Source of the DNA: Cycas panzhihuaensis
Taxonomy: Eukaryota > Cycadophyta
DNA length: 64,000 nucleotides
Direction: 5' to 3'
Assembly: GCA_023213395.1 (NCBI GenBank)
Contig: CM041465.1
Coordinates: forward strand, 142,793,741 to 142,857,740
Shown one piece after another: positions 21,794-33,405 of the stretch. Positions within the stretch are counted from its first letter, which is position 1. Each line of letters begins with the position of its first letter. The notes beneath the pieces are model-generated. The model was not told the origin of the DNA. It worked only from the letters and a program-made list of their open reading frames with translations, and did not search any database. Made by a program: the position numbers and the translations under genes.

Positions 21794-22859
21794 TTGAAAA
21801 AAAACTTCATTTCCATCTCTTCTTCCATCTTTTATCCTTTCCTCTTCTACTTTCACAGGTGATTTCTACAGGAGCGCCCTATAACATCTAGTACACCTAT
21901 GTTCTAGCCTAAGATCTGCCCTCTATAACTTAGATGTATGGTGGCAGGCCTAAGACAAAGCTTCTCCAAGTAAGGACATGCTCCAAGTCTCACTTCCATG
22001 CATAAGCATCAGGTTTCTCCTTCAGGTTTCATAGCCTACACAGGAATCCACTTGCAAACCTCATAGGATTGCCTTCCTCTATTATTTTCTCAGGTAGATC
22101 TACCACCAATCTGCCCATAGTAGATACTATTTCATTTATATTTTATTTTGTTCCTTTTAGTTCCACCAAAAGAGATTAGAATACCTTTTATATCTCTTTT
22201 CTTAGTTTTTTTTTTTGTCAAGCATAGGAGGCATCCTCTTCGTTTTTTTTCCTTATCTATCTTCCCTATCTTTCTGCTCTCTCTTAGTTTCTCCAAGGAG
22301 GCTATGAGGAGAGGTCCCAAAAGAACAAGAGAAAGGAGCTAAGGTGGGCTCCACACCCAATAAGGCCTGCTCTTTAAGGGCAACCCCCTTCTCCCCTTTT
22401 CCTCTTCCTCTTTTATATCTCCCTTGGGCTACCAGAGAGCTCTTGGAAAAGATGCCATCACTAGTATCAGCGTATGTAGCCCATTATTGCATTGGTTCTA
22501 GGCTTGGGGGGCTTAGATGAGCAGAGTTTCCAACCCTTAGTCATACCATACGTTACTTTTGGGTGTTCGCTTAGTGAAAAGTTACAAATGTTGCACATCA
22601 TAGCCTTTACAACATTGACAACATTTACAACATTTGTGCAACCTATCTCCTTCACTTTTTGCTGCTATTAGACCATCCATATCTGTTATTTATATGCTTA
22701 GACAGTGTGGAGGTATGTGCATTAGAGGGTTATCCATTCTGAGGCTAACCATCTCCGTCCTTTTATCTTGTCTTACTTGCATTGAGGAGGTTGGAGATTG
22801 TTTCTTAAATAAAAGTTTACTTTGATTGAAGTACTTTATTTGCATTATTTTGTGCATTT

Positions 22860-22862
<3 letters not shown>

Positions 22863-22895
<33 letters not shown>
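22863..22895 (+). repeat. (AT)n microsatellite
   Basis: About 16 uninterrupted AT units inside the 3' LTR. The 5' LTR has only a short, broken version (about 7876-7894), so the array grew after the LTRs separated. The Tyr/Ile-repeat reading frame over it is an artefact. Confidence 0.9.
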
Positions 22896-22900
<5 letters not shown>

Positions 22901-23211
22901 TTGACATCCTAGCAACCCCTTGGGAAAGGGGCAAGTACTCTTTGATTGCAGGTTTTGCTACGTTGCGCATGGAGAAGAGAGAAATGCATCAATTTAGGTA
23001 CGTCTCCTTCATTCTTTTCCTTAGTCATTTCTATCTTTAGCATAGTCTTTTCCTTTGTTTTTTTGCCTTTTCCTTTTAGTATGGGGAAGGTAAGGAAGCC
23101 CTAGCACCATTCCTCTATGTCTCCTGCGTGTTGGGAAAGGAAAAGGGAAGTAAGTGTTACATAAGAGAGTGTCCTTATTTCAGCCGCATGACCCTTCATG
23201 TATGTCATTTT

Positions 23212-23855
23212 TATTGGATATTGTGACAACAATCGTTTGAGGCCAAAATTTTGGCATGTTAACAGCGCGATTTTCCCCCCTAATCTTTCTCAGGGGGTTC
23301 CAAGGGGGGTGGGAGCCCCCCTTGGCCGAGGGGTATGGGGGGCATGGAACGGCCCCCTTAAGAAGGGGTTTGGGGGCGATAGCCCCCGACCTAAAAAATT
23401 AGCCCTGTAAACCATATTAAAATGTAAAGAGAATTAGGGTTGTTCAATATAAATACCCTAGATTCTATAGTTGAGATTTATGCCTTGGATGTCCCTCTCA
23501 TGTAGCCTAATTTAGGGCTTTTCTTATTATGTTGTATGTAATGTAATGTACTGTGATGAGGGCGGCAGCTGGTTTTTATTCCTGAGAGCACTCTGCTATT
23601 GAGATGTACTTTTTCTCCATTTTACAATAATAAAGATTGATACCTTTTCTGTGTGGATGTTTCCCTAGCACACTGCTAGGGTTTTACCACATTATATCAG
23701 GTGCATATATGATGTTTGGATTTCATATTTATGGTATTGTATTATCTCTGAGTTTAAAACTTGTATGTTAAATTCTAGTTTTGATTCCTGTAACTAGTTG
23801 TAAAATAGTTCAGATCTTGTGGTGGTTTAAGGTTTGGGACCTTGTATTCTCAACA
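23212..23855 (+). repeat. Element A 5' LTR
   Basis: Begins TATTGGATATTGTG (TG changed to TA) and ends TCTCAACA. A TATA box (ATATAAATA) lies at about 23,447. Homologous to 32763-33405 and to the A2 LTR at 35847-36468. Confidence 0.92.
23300..23325 (+). repeat. 10-bp perfect hairpin in the A LTR
   Basis: CCAAGGGGGG, loop TGGGAG, CCCCCCTTGG. The 3' LTR has the same stem with another loop (32851-32876, loop CAGGAA), and A2 has a slightly worn version (about 35,937-35,962). Surrounded by several runs of 4-6 G, giving G-quadruplex potential. Confidence 0.8.
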
Positions 23856-23857
23856 AG

Positions 23858-23870
23858 TGATATCAAAGCC
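23858..23870 (+). other. Element A primer binding site, worn
   Basis: TGATATCAAAGCC differs from the initiator-Met complement TGGTATCAGAGCC by two G-to-A changes. Confidence 0.75.
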
Positions 23871-23927
23871 ACTTTTTTTTTTTGTAGCGAGTTTGTGAAG
23901 GTTTTGGTGTTGACTTTTCTACATCAA

Positions 23928-24705
23928 ATGGCGAAACTAGCAGGTGCAAAGTTTAAGATAGAGAAATTTAATAGCAAGAACAACTTCGAGTTATGGAAGC
24001 TAAAAGTGCATGATATTCTTGTATAGTAGGGTTTGTACAAAGCCCTTGTAGGTAAATCGAAGAAACCTGCAGGGATGGATGATGACAAATTGGATGACTT
24101 AGATAAAAAGGTACTTAGCATAATACAATTGTACTTGGCAGATGAAGTCTTCTTTAACATCGCAGGGGAGGAGACAATAACATGATTATGGACCTGGTTG
24201 GAAGGCATGTATATGACCAAATCAGTAACTAATCAAATCTACCTGAAGAGGTAACTGTACTCATTACGGATGAAGGAAGGTACAAAATTTTTTGACCATT
24301 TAAATGTTTTCAATACTCTTATTTATTAGTTGACTAGTATCGATGTTAAAATTGAGGATGAGGACAAGGTTATTACCTTGTTATGCTCATTACCTAAATC
24401 TTGGGATAATATTGTCACCTCAATTAGTTTTAGCACTATAGATGTATTGGATTATGATTCTGTTGTGAGTGCTTTGCTAATGTTGTAGAGGAAATCTAGT
24501 CTTGAAACCTCCACACTAGAAGCTATGACGGTAAGGGGTAGAACATTTGAGAGAGAACAAAACTCTAGGGATACATCGAGTTCCAAGTCAAAGACCAAAA
24601 TGAGTAAGCTCAGGTGTTGGCATTGTAATAAGACCAGTCACCTCAAGAAGGATTGCTACAAAAGGAAGGAGTTCTAAAAAAAGGAAGATGTTGGCAAGGA
24701 GGCGA
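23928..24705 (+). pseudogene. Element A gag, decayed
   Basis: Start ATG at 23928, chosen because MAKLAGAKFKIEKFNSKNNFEL is the usual beginning of this gag family. The frame has about six stops, mostly TAG where Gln is expected. It ends with CWHCNKTSHLKKDC (about 24,615-24,660), an intact CX2CX4HX4C zinc knuckle. Confidence 0.85.
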
Positions 24706-26100
24706 ATCAAGTGGAGTCAAATCAAGGTATGGATGATGATGTCTTGGTTACTTGTAATGTTTCTCATTATCACCATGATTGGTTATTAGATTCAGGTGCT
24801 TCGCACCACATATGTCCACACAAGAGTTGGTTCTCATCATACCAACCTCTTGATGGTGGTGATGTGCTTATGGGAAATGAAGTTTCTTGTAAGACAGTGG
24901 GCATTGGTAGCATCAGAATTAAGATGTTTGATAAGGTAGTTAGAACATTAACTGAGATTAGACATGTACCTGATCTGAAAAGGAATCTAATTTCCTTGGA
25001 TGAACTAGATTTAGGTGGTTTTAAGCATACAGGTCATGAAAGAGTCCTAAAGGTGTCAAAAGACACCTTGGTTGTTATAAAAGCCTTAAAGAAAGGAAAT
25101 CTTTCTATTTTAATGGGAAGTACAGATGTCATCCATGCAGTTATAGCATCAAAGACTACAGAAGATCTAGATTAGTTATGGTATCAGAGACTTGGGCACA
25201 TGAGTGAGAAAGGACTTAAGGTGTTGATAAACCGTAAGTTACTTCCTAACTTACAACTTTTAGATTTGGCTTTTTGTAAATATTATATTTTTGGAAAATA
25301 ATGTAGCCTTAGGTTTAAAGTAGGGAGTCACACTAGTAAAGGCATTATGGATTATATACATTCAAATATGTGGGGACCAACCCCTAAAATATATTGTGGA
25401 TGATCATTGTACTTTGTCACATTTATAGATGATTACTCCAAGAAGGTATGGGACTATTTTTTGAAAAGGAAATCTGAAGTGTTCAATGTGTTTAAGCATT
25501 TCAAGGCTTCAGTTGAGAATAACACTAGTAAGATAATCAAATGTTTAAGAACTGACAATGGAGGTGAGTTCAACTCTTTGGAGTTTGAGAACTATTATAG
25601 AGAAGCTGAGATCGAAAGACATAAGACTACTAGCTATACTCTGTAGCAAAATGGCATTGCTAAGCGCATGAGCAGGAAACTCTTGGAAAGAGCAAGAAGC
25701 ATATTGAGTAATGCTTGAGTAGAGCAGGGCTTGTGGGTAGAAGCTGTTCAAACAACTTGCTACCTGGTAAATAGGTCACTATCACTTGCAATAGACTGTA
25801 AGATTCCTAAAGAGGTATGGACTGGACATTTATGTGACTATTCAAATTTAAGAGTTTTTTGTTGTAATGGTTATGCCTAGACTGATAAAAGTAAATGTTC
25901 AAAGTTAGACCTAAAATCCAAGAAATATATCTTTGTTGGTTATGGTGATAAGGATGGTGTGAAGGGATACACATTGTGGGATCCTACTGTCCACAAAATT
26001 ACCATTAACATAGATGTTGTATTTGATGAATCTTCCCTTGTAAAATCAGACAATGGAGAAGTTGAAATAAAATAAGAGAAGCAAGTTGAACATCAACAAG
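24706..26100 (+). pseudogene. Element A protease and integrase, decayed
   Basis: The open part 24711-25175 holds the protease active site WLLDSGASHHICP and the conserved VPDLKRNLIS block. Integrase follows: a stop-broken GAG-pre-integrase region; YIHSNMWGP, where the first catalytic Asp is Asn; FVTFIDDYSKKVWDYFLKRK; then LRTDNGGEFNS with the second Asp kept (25407-25646). The third catalytic region (NGIAKRMSRKLLERARS) has the usual Glu replaced by Lys (expected AERxNR). The rest (about 25,900-26,030, DLKSKKYIFVGY) is the usual integrase end. Confidence 0.88.
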
Positions 26101-26123
26101 TTAATTTTGAAATACAGCCATCT

Positions 26124-26975
26124 GTGGAATCAGAAGAGCAGGAAGATCTTTCTAAAGATGAATCAGCAGCAGATTCACAGGAGTATATGGATACTCCTCT
26201 TCCAACAGTTAGAAGATCTACACGAGTTAGTCATCCACTTGATAGGTACAGTCCTTCTATTTCTATTACTTTGGTTTCTAATGATGGTGATCCCACATGT
26301 TATCAGGAAGTAGTAGATGATATCCATAGTGAGAAGTGGAAAAGGGCTATGCAGGAAGAGATAGATGCTTTGAAGAAAAATAATTCATGGGACTTGGTAG
26401 AACTTCCACATGGCAAGAAGACTATTGGTTGTAGGTGGGTTTTCAAAAAGAAAACAAATGTTGATGAAAAGGTTGATAAATACAGGGCAAGACTGGTGGC
26501 TAAAGGTTTTACACAGAAAGTAGGTATTGACTTTCATGAGATCTTTTCACCAGTTGTCAAACTTGTTTCAATTCAAATGCTTTTAGCATTGGTAGCTTCT
26601 CTCGATTTGGAGTTGGAGCAGTTAGATATAAAAATAGCTTTTCTACATGGAGATTTAGATGAGGAGATCTATATATATCAACCAGAAGGGTTTGTACAAG
26701 ATGGCAGGAAAAGACTTGTTTGCAGGCTCAGGAAATCATTGTATGGCCTGAAGCAATCACCAAGCAGTGGTACAAGAAGTTTGATGCCTTAATGAAGAAC
26801 CAAATTTTCAAAAGAAGTGAGTATGATCATTGTGTTTACTTTAAATTTATGGACAATGGCTTATTCATTATCTTGGTATTATATGTTGATGACATGCTGG
26901 TTGCAAGCAAGAGCATGGAATAAATTAATAAGCTAAAGGCTCAATTGGCTAGGACTTTCGATATGAAGGATCTAG
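26124..26975 (+). pseudogene. Element A reverse transcriptase, first part
   Basis: Copia RT: WKRAMQEEIDALKKNNSWDLVELP, CRWVFKKK, RARLVAKGFTQKVGIDF, LDIKIAFLHGDLDEEIY, LRKSLYGLKQSP. At about 26,762 one base is missing relative to A2, which shifts the frame before QWYKKFDALM; the catalytic LVLYVDDMLVASKS then follows in the new frame. The frame is cut by B at 26,975 inside MKDL. Confidence 0.92.
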
Positions 26976-27197
26976 TGTTGAAAAATAGAGCATAAATTAA
27001 ATAGAGAAGAGAAGAGTGTACATATTTTAATGAGATTCAATCTCCTTAAGTATACATCAATAATGCGATGGTTACAACCTCTAATGTAACCGTTCACTCT
27101 GAGACTGCCAAGTGGCACAATCTTACACTATGACTACATTGAGGGTGGTCCTAACATGATCCCCTTTCTCACTTAGATAAAAGATTACATCTCAACA
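26976..27197 (-). repeat. Element B 3' LTR
   Basis: TGTTGAAAAATAG to TCTCAACA, 222 bp. The neighbouring - strand sequence AACATTAAGAGGGGG is the purine tract. Confidence 0.88.
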
Positions 27198-27204
27198 CCC
27201 CCTC

Positions 27205-28833
27205 TTAATGTTTTATCTCTAATAATTTAATTTTGTCTCTTAAATATTTGAGTCTTTCTTTTCCAAGAGGCTTTGTCAGAAGATATGCAACTTGTTCAGC
27301 TGTGGGACAATATTCCAAGTCAATCTCTTTATTATGTACTTTTTCTCTTATAAAGTGATGGTGAACTTCAATATGCTTTGTTCTTGCATGTAGAATTGGA
27401 TTTTTGGTCAGCTTGATGGCACTTTGATTATCACATTTCAAGGAGGTTGCTTCTTTTTGCTATCGATCCAAGTCAAGCAGAAGTTGTCTTAACCAGATAG
27501 CTTCACAGGTTGCTAATGTAGCTGCTTTGTATTCTACTTCTGTAGCAGAGAGAGCTACTGTAGCTTGTTTCTTACTACACCATGAGATTGTTAAAGATCC
27601 TAAGAAAAAATAATATCCACTGGTGGATTTCCTTTGTTCTTTGTCACCAGCCCAGTCAGAGTCACAGTAACCTGATATTTCGATTGGGTAACCTTTTAAG
27701 TATACTAACTTGAGATCTGTTGTTCCTTTAAGGTATCTTAAAACTCTTTTTGCGGCTTGCCAATGTCTCAACTTTGGATTTTGCATGTACCTAGATATCA
27801 GTCCTACTAAGTAGGATATGTCAGGCCTGGTGGCTTTCAAATAAATCAGACTTCTAATCATTTGTCTATACAAGGTGACATCTACATCTTTTTCCACACT
27901 ATCTATTGTTAAGTCACAATTTGCTTCTATGGGTGTTATGCATGGATTGCAATTCTCCATCTGAAATCAAACAAGCAGATTTTTGATGTAGTTACTTTGG
28001 GACAAGGTTATATAGTTTTGATGCTGACCTACCTCCAATCCCAAGTAGTATTTTAGTGGACCCAAGTCTGTCATTTCAAATTTCTGCTGAAGTTGACTTT
28101 TGATGCACTTAATTACTCCTTCATCATTTCCAGTAAGAAGGATATCATCTACATAGATAACAATTATTGTTATCTTGTTGTTTGTTTTTCTTATGTAGAG
28201 ATTAGAGTCAGAGTTGCACCGAATGAACTTATTTTCTTCAAGAAAATGATCTAATTTGGTATACCAGGTATGTGGAGCTTGTTTTAGACCATACAGAGCT
28301 TTTTTTAATCTGTAGACCAGATTCTCCTACCCTTATTCAACATATCCTTCTGGTTGTTGCATATAAACTTCTTCTAGCTCACCGTTTAAGAAGGTGCTTT
28401 TTACATCTAGCTGGGAGATTTTCCAATCTTGTGCTATAGCCAAGGTTATTACTATTCTTACCGTGTTCATCTTTGCTACTAGAGAAAAGGTCTCATCAAA
28501 ATCTACACCTGTTGTTTGTGTGTACCCTTTCGTGACTAACCTGGCCTTGTATTTTTCTATTTTATCATCCATTCCCTTCTTTGTTTTGTAAACCCATTTG
28601 CAGTTTACAGTGGATTTATTGGCAGGTAGTTCTACTAATTCCCATGTTTGATTCTTCTTGATTGAGTTTATTTCATTGTCCATTGCCACTTTCCATTCTT
28701 GATGATCTTTTGCTTCTTGAAAGTTTTGAGGTTCGACTTTGCTTAGAAGAGCTCTTGACCTTTGTCCCCGTGTTCTCTGTTCTATTACATTACTTTTTCC
28801 TTCTTCAATTGTTTTAATATACAATTTTGTCAA
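27205..28833 (-). pseudogene. Element B RT and RNase H, few lesions
   Basis: From 28,833 leftwards: EWKVAMDNEINSIKKNQTWELVELP, CKWVYKTKKG, KARLVTKGYTQTTGVDF, LDVKSTFLNGELEEVY; then, past two stops near 28,330, YGLKQAPHTWYTKLD and the catalytic IVIYVDDILLTGND (about 28,150). A stop (TGA for CGA) precedes FQMENCNP at 27,960. RNase H: YCDSDWAGDKEQRKSTSGY with Asp kept, CDNQSAIKL, and TKHIEVHHHFIREKV at the end. About five lesions in 540 codons. Confidence 0.92.
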
Positions 28834-29031
28834 CTTCTTTTATTTTCGTGAGCCTTCTTTCTCGATGGCATCTTCTAATACTTGATTGGTTTCCTTTGAT
28901 GATTGATCAGCTTGTCCTTCTTCTGAAGTGATTTCGGAATCATTTCCTTCCTCAGCTTCTTGTTCTTCTGAGGTAATTTCTAACTTATTTTCTTGCTCAT
29001 CTTCATGTGTCTCTTCAAGTCTGACAGCTTC

Positions 29032-30360
29032 CTATTCACTTTCCTTCTCACCTTCTATTATTCTAATTTGTGAGGATTCAAGAAAATTTTCTTCGTTAAA
29101 AACGACATCTCTGCTTACATAGATTCTATTTATTTTTTGATCTATGCATTTGTAGGCCTTTGAATTTTTACTGTAGCCTATCAAGATGCATTCTATACTT
29201 TTTACATCCAATTTGGACCTTTTTTTATCAGGAATATGCATAAATGCTTGACTACCAAAAACTTTGAGAAGACTTACATCGAGTTTTTGTCCTGTCCAAG
29301 CTTCTTCTGGGGTGACATCCTTCAATGCTTTTGTTGGACTTCTATTTATCAGGTAGCATGTCAGGCTAATCGCTCGCCCAATATGACTTTGATATTTTTG
29401 TTCCATACATCATGCTTTGAGCCATTTCCATTAGAGTTTTATTCTTTCTTTTGGCCACTCCATTCGACTGAGGAGTGTAAGGAGTTGTAATCTGTCTACG
29501 AATTCCTCGATCCTTGCAATAATTTAGAAACTCTTTTGATATATATTCTCCTCCTCCATTTGACCTGATGCATTTGATTTTTGTTCCCAACTCTAGCTCT
29601 ACTTCTGCTTTGAATTCTTTAAATGTTTCAAAAACTTCTGACTTATTATGCAGGAAATATACCCATGTTTTTCGAGTGAAATCATCAATGAAAGTTAAAA
29701 AATATCTGCATCCATTAATTGTGAGAGGTGTAATTGGACCACAAATATCTGTATGTATCAATTCTAATTTTGACTGAGCTCTCCAAGTGCTTTCCTTAAA
29801 AGGAAGTCTATGATGTTTACCGAGTTGACAACCTTTGCAAACAAATTTATCTAATGAAATGTTAGGTAGGCCATTTACCATTCCTAATTTTTCCATTAGT
29901 TTAAGTGTATCAATTGTGAGATGCCCATACCTCAAATGCCAAGCTTTATTATTAGATTTAGAAGCAGTACAAGCTTTTTCTTCCAAGTAAGGAAGTACAG
30001 GATCTGACAAGAGTTTGTAAAGATCATTATATCTGACTCCTTTTACAATATTTTTCCCACCTCTCTTTATATCTAGAATATGGCAATTCCCTTCTTCATC
30101 AAAAATGGTTCTCAAACATTTTTTGCTTAATTGAGAGACAGAGAGGAGATTCATTTTTAGATCTGGTATAAACAAAATATTTCCAACCTTTTTTTCATTC
30201 CCATCCAGATTTACAGAGATAGTTCCAATCCCTTTTATATTAAGGGAAAACTTATCACCCAGTTCTACTTATTTGTCCATATTGTAGGGTTTCATGGTTT
30301 CAAACCATTCTTCCCGACTTGTCATATGTTTGGAAGCTCCTGAATCTATGTACCATATAT
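29032..30360 (-). pseudogene. Element B protease and integrase
   Basis: Protease: WYIDSGASKHMTS (about 30,330-30,360) and FVPDLKMNLLSVSQLS. GAG-pre-integrase: WHLRYGHLTIDTLKLMEK...CKGCQLGKHHRLPF. Integrase core 29,366-30,175: LIHTDICGPI with the first Asp; YFLTFIDDFTRKTWVYFL; RSNGGGEYIS, where the second catalytic Asp is Asn (GAT to AAT); and PYTPQSNGVAKRKNKTL, where the usual AERxN Glu is Lys. A frame change at about 29,390 leads into 29,032-29,406 (LINRSPTKAL..., IGYSKNSKAYKC). Integration activity is lost. Confidence 0.92.
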
Positions 30361-30369
30361 CTTTATCTT

Positions 30370-31303
30370 TCATACCAGTGACCAATGCCATGATGAATGC
30401 TGTCTCCTCTTCCTCCTCTTCATCCTTCTCTTTGCTGTAGCCTCCAATGGGTCGTTTTCCTTTCTGAATTTCACTTCGTCTCTATGGACACTGATATGGA
30501 AAGTGTCCACTTTCTCAGCAATAGCAGCATATGTCAAAGATTCTACAACTACCTTCGAAATGTTTGGTTCTTCCATAGTTGTAATAGGCTCTGTTTTCTC
30601 TACCGCGTCCTCCTCCCCGGAAGTCTAATGTTCCACTTTGCCCTTGAAATTGATGTCTTCCTCTTGGCCCGAGATTTAGTCTGGACGCAAATGCATCCTC
30701 CAATTCTTTCGTATTTTCATATCTTTTGTTTCTATGTTCTTGTCTTAGCAACAAACCTGTCAACTCATCAAGGGTTAACTTGTCTAACTTACCACTGTCT
30801 GTGATAGTGTTGACAATTGTGTCAAACGATTTTGGTAATCTTGCAGTCACAATTTCCACCAGATCTTGTTCAGAGATTAGACCTCTAGCACTTACGAGAT
30901 TATTTCTGACAGTAATAATCTTATACATAAATTCCTCTACCTCTTCATTTTCTTTCATGTGAAGCTTGTATAATTCTTCTTTGAGTGCAATTATTCTTAC
31001 CTTATTCTTTTGTCCATACAAATTTTCCAGGTATTTCCAAATTTCAGATGCCAGATTCAATTTTTTGACATAAATCAAGACAGAATCAGAAATTGACATT
31101 TTCAATGTGAGACTGGCTATATTATTTCTTTCAACCCAATGTCCTAGCTTATCATCACCAACTGGAGGATGTTTCTCTGTTCTTTCAGCAATTTCCCAAG
31201 CATTTTTCACCCTTAAAATGGTTTCTATCTTAATTTTCCACACATGATAGTTAGAACCAGTTAATTTTTCTGGTTCAGGTAGAGAGAGGAGAGAGGAGGA
31301 CAT
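30370..31303 (-). pseudogene. Element B gag, nearly intact
   Basis: Starts with ATG at 31,303; open for 262 codons. LTGSNYHVWKIKIETIL is the DUF4219-like start; ASEIWKYLENLYG...LKEELYKLHMKENEEVEEFMYKI is the UBN2 gag core. An RGG-rich stretch follows (FRGGGRGREN) and then a zinc knuckle CCYCxESGHFPYQC (about 30,490-30,530). It is reached after a frame change and contains one TGA in place of an Arg codon. Confidence 0.88.
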
Positions 31304-31802
31304 TATTATTTAGGTCAAAAGACAGAATTTAAAGCCTGTCCATACAACTGTATGGAATTCCATACGGAACCCTAGGTGTACGGACGGAAAAGAAAAGTAC
31401 CTCAAAATCAAGGTTTCTCAGTCGCCTACCCAAATCTGAAGGCAGTTTTTGAAAATCGTTTCTCAAAAAAGAGAAATTTGCCCCAAAAGAAAAAAATGGC
31501 AGTTAGGGCAGAAAATCAATTTTTGAAAAAAACACTACGAAAATCTTGAAATAAATCTTCAAAACTGGATGCAAACTCAAGATATTATTGCTGAGAAGGG
31601 TTTATGACTGGAAGTACCTGATATTTTGAGCAAATCAAGAAGATTTATGAGAAAATTCCTTCAAACTCGCGTGGATTAGTTTGGGCTCTATTTGGCCTCC
31701 AAAATGACCTCGGATGAATCTTCTCCAAAGGAGAAATGTGTTCAACGTCCTCTGATCTAGCTCCCCACCAAATTTAACTTTGATCTGACACTTCAAAAAA
31801 AT
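31304..31802 (-). other. Element B leader
   Basis: Untranslated DNA from the LTR remnant to gag. No TGGTATCAGAGC-like primer site in the normal place; the closest is a weak AGATCAGAGGAC on the - strand near 31,750. Confidence 0.5.
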
Positions 31803-31838
31803 CCCTTTCTCACTTAGATAAAACATTACATCTCAACA
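31803..31838 (-). repeat. Remnant of the element B 5' LTR
   Basis: The last 36 bases (CCCTTTCTCACTTAG to CTCAACA on the + strand) match the end of the other LTR, with one change in ATAAAA(C/G)AT. Immediately inside, the match stops; the remaining ~185 bases of LTR and a normal primer site are absent. Confidence 0.8.
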
Positions 31839-31843
31839 TCTAG

Positions 31844-32750
31844 GAGATGCAAAATAAATCTTAGGCACAGAGATACACATAGATAGGAAAAATGGTAAGC
31901 TATGGTTATCATAGTAGAAATATGTAGAGAAGGTGCTAACCAGGTTTGGTATGGCAAATGTGAAACCAGTGAGTATCCCATTGGCTTCCCAATTCAAGCT
32001 TTCTTCAAATATGAGTCTTAGTAGTGAAGAAGAAAAGGTTTATATGTCTCGTATGCCTTATTCCAATGCAATAGGAAGTTTGATGTATGCCATGGTACGT
32101 ACAAGACCTAATATTTCACATGCAGTCGGTGTAGTTAGTAGGTTTATAGCAAATCCATGAAAGGAACATTGGAATGTAGTGAAATGGGTGCTTCAGTATT
32201 AGAGAGGCACAAGTGACTACTGCATCATCTTTATAGGTACATGTAATCAAGTTTGTAGATATGTTGATTCAGACTTTGCAGGAGATTTAGACAAAAGAAG
32301 GTCTACTTCAGGTTATGTTTTCACTCTTGCAAATGGTCTAGTTAGTTGGATGTCCAAATTGCAGAGCACAATTGCACTGTCAACTATGGAAGTTAAATAT
32401 GTTACTGCAGTACATGCTTGTAAAGAAACAATCTAGTTATAGGATCTATTGGTTGAGGTAGAAGGAGACAAAAAAATGTAAAGGTATTTTGTAACAGTCA
32501 AAGTGCCATTTACTTATCCAAGAATCCAACTTATCACAATAGAATAAAGCATATTGCTCTTAAGCACCATTTTGTAAGACAAGCTATGGAAGCAGGTGGA
32601 GTCGCACTTGAGAAGATTCACACAAATCAGAATTGTGTTGATATGTTCATAAAACTAGTACCATTAGAGAAGTTCAAATGGTGTTCGACTTCTCTTGGCT
32701 TACAGAAAAGATGATGAAAGGTCCAGGAAAGGTACCAGGTAAATTGTTGT
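31844..32750 (+). pseudogene. Element A RT end and RNase H, after element B
   Basis: Continues the A reading frame once B and one TCTAG are removed. RT end: YVEKVLTRFGMANVKPVSIPLASQF, SNAIGSLMYAMVRTRPNISHAV. RNase H: YVDSDFAGDLDKRRSTSGYVF with the catalytic Asp, then SMSKLQSTIALSTME. Frameshifts and stops increase after 32,400. Confidence 0.88.
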
Positions 32751-32751
32751 C

Positions 32752-33405
32752 AAGGTGGAGATTGTTGGATATTATGATAACAATCATTTGAGGCTAAAAT
32801 TTTGGCATGTTAGTAACATGGTTTCCCCCCCTAATTTTTTTGAGGGGGTTCCAAGGGGGGCAGGAACCCCCCTTGGTTGGGGGGTGCAAGGAGCATGGAA
32901 CTCCCCCCGCTAAGAGGGGGTTCAGGAGCGATAGCCCCAACCCAAAAATTTACCCCTGTAAACCATATTAAAATGTAAAGAGAATTAGGGTCATTCGATA
33001 CAAATACCCTAGATTCTACGGTTGATATTTATGCCTTGGATGTCCCTCTCATGTAGCCCGATTTAGGGATTTTCTTATTATGTTGTATATAATGTAATGT
33101 ACTGTGATGAGGGCAAAGGATCGTTGTTGTTCACGAGAGCACTCGCCATCGAAATATACTTTTTCTCCATTTTACAGTAATAAAGATCGATACCTTTCCT
33201 GTGTGGATGTTTCCCTAGCATACTGCTAGGGTTTTACCACATTATATCGGGTGCATATGTGATGTTTGACTTTCATATTCATGTTATTACATTATCTATG
33301 AGTTTAGAACTTGTATGTTAAATTCTAGTTTTGATTCATGTAACTAGCTGTAAAATAGTTTAGATCTTGCGGTGGTTTAAGGTTTGGGACCTTATATTCT
33401 CAACA
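32752..33405 (+). repeat. Element A purine tract and 3' LTR
   Basis: AAGGTGGAGAT (32752-32762) followed by the LTR from TGTTGGATATTATG (32763) to TCTCAACA (33405). Similar to the 5' LTR throughout, with many transitions. Contains the 10-bp hairpin at 32851-32876. Confidence 0.92.

Larger units (their letters stand above)
21064..23211 (+). repeat. Element C 3' LTR, first segment
   Basis: Corresponds to 6199-8215 of the 5' LTR from about 21,161 on. Interrupted at 23211 by element A; the homology resumes at 33,406. The ATTTT at 23207-23211 is the left target duplication of A (GTTTT on the right). Confidence 0.82.
26976..31838 (-). mobile_element. Element B: Ty1/copia retrotransposon inside element A
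   Basis: 4,863 bp on the - strand, flanked by perfect target duplications TCTAG (26971-26975 and 31839-31843). The intact A2 relative reads GATCTAGGAGCTGC at the same place, which proves the insertion. Order on the - strand: gag (30,370-31,303), protease and integrase (29,032-30,360), RT and RNase H (27,205-28,833). The 3' LTR (left) is 222 bp; of the 5' LTR (right) only the first 36 bp remain. Few stops, so this is one of the younger insertions. Confidence 0.93.
23212..33405 (+). mobile_element. Element A: Ty1/copia retrotransposon, Tork/Tnt1-like
   Basis: LTRs 23212-23855 and 32763-33405, 5 bp target duplication ATTTT/GTTTT, primer site after the 5' LTR and purine tract before the 3' LTR. 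Domain order gag, protease, integrase, RT, RNase H marks copia. The gag start KFNSKNNFELWKLKV and the integrase-RT linker resemble the Tnt1/Tork group. It sits in the 3' LTR of C and is split by B at 26976-31838. Stops, a frameshift and a changed integrase Asp make it inactive. Confidence 0.92.

Noticed and set aside
22822-23040. Tyr-Ile repeat protein.
   Set aside because: Pure (AT)n microsatellite inside an LTR.
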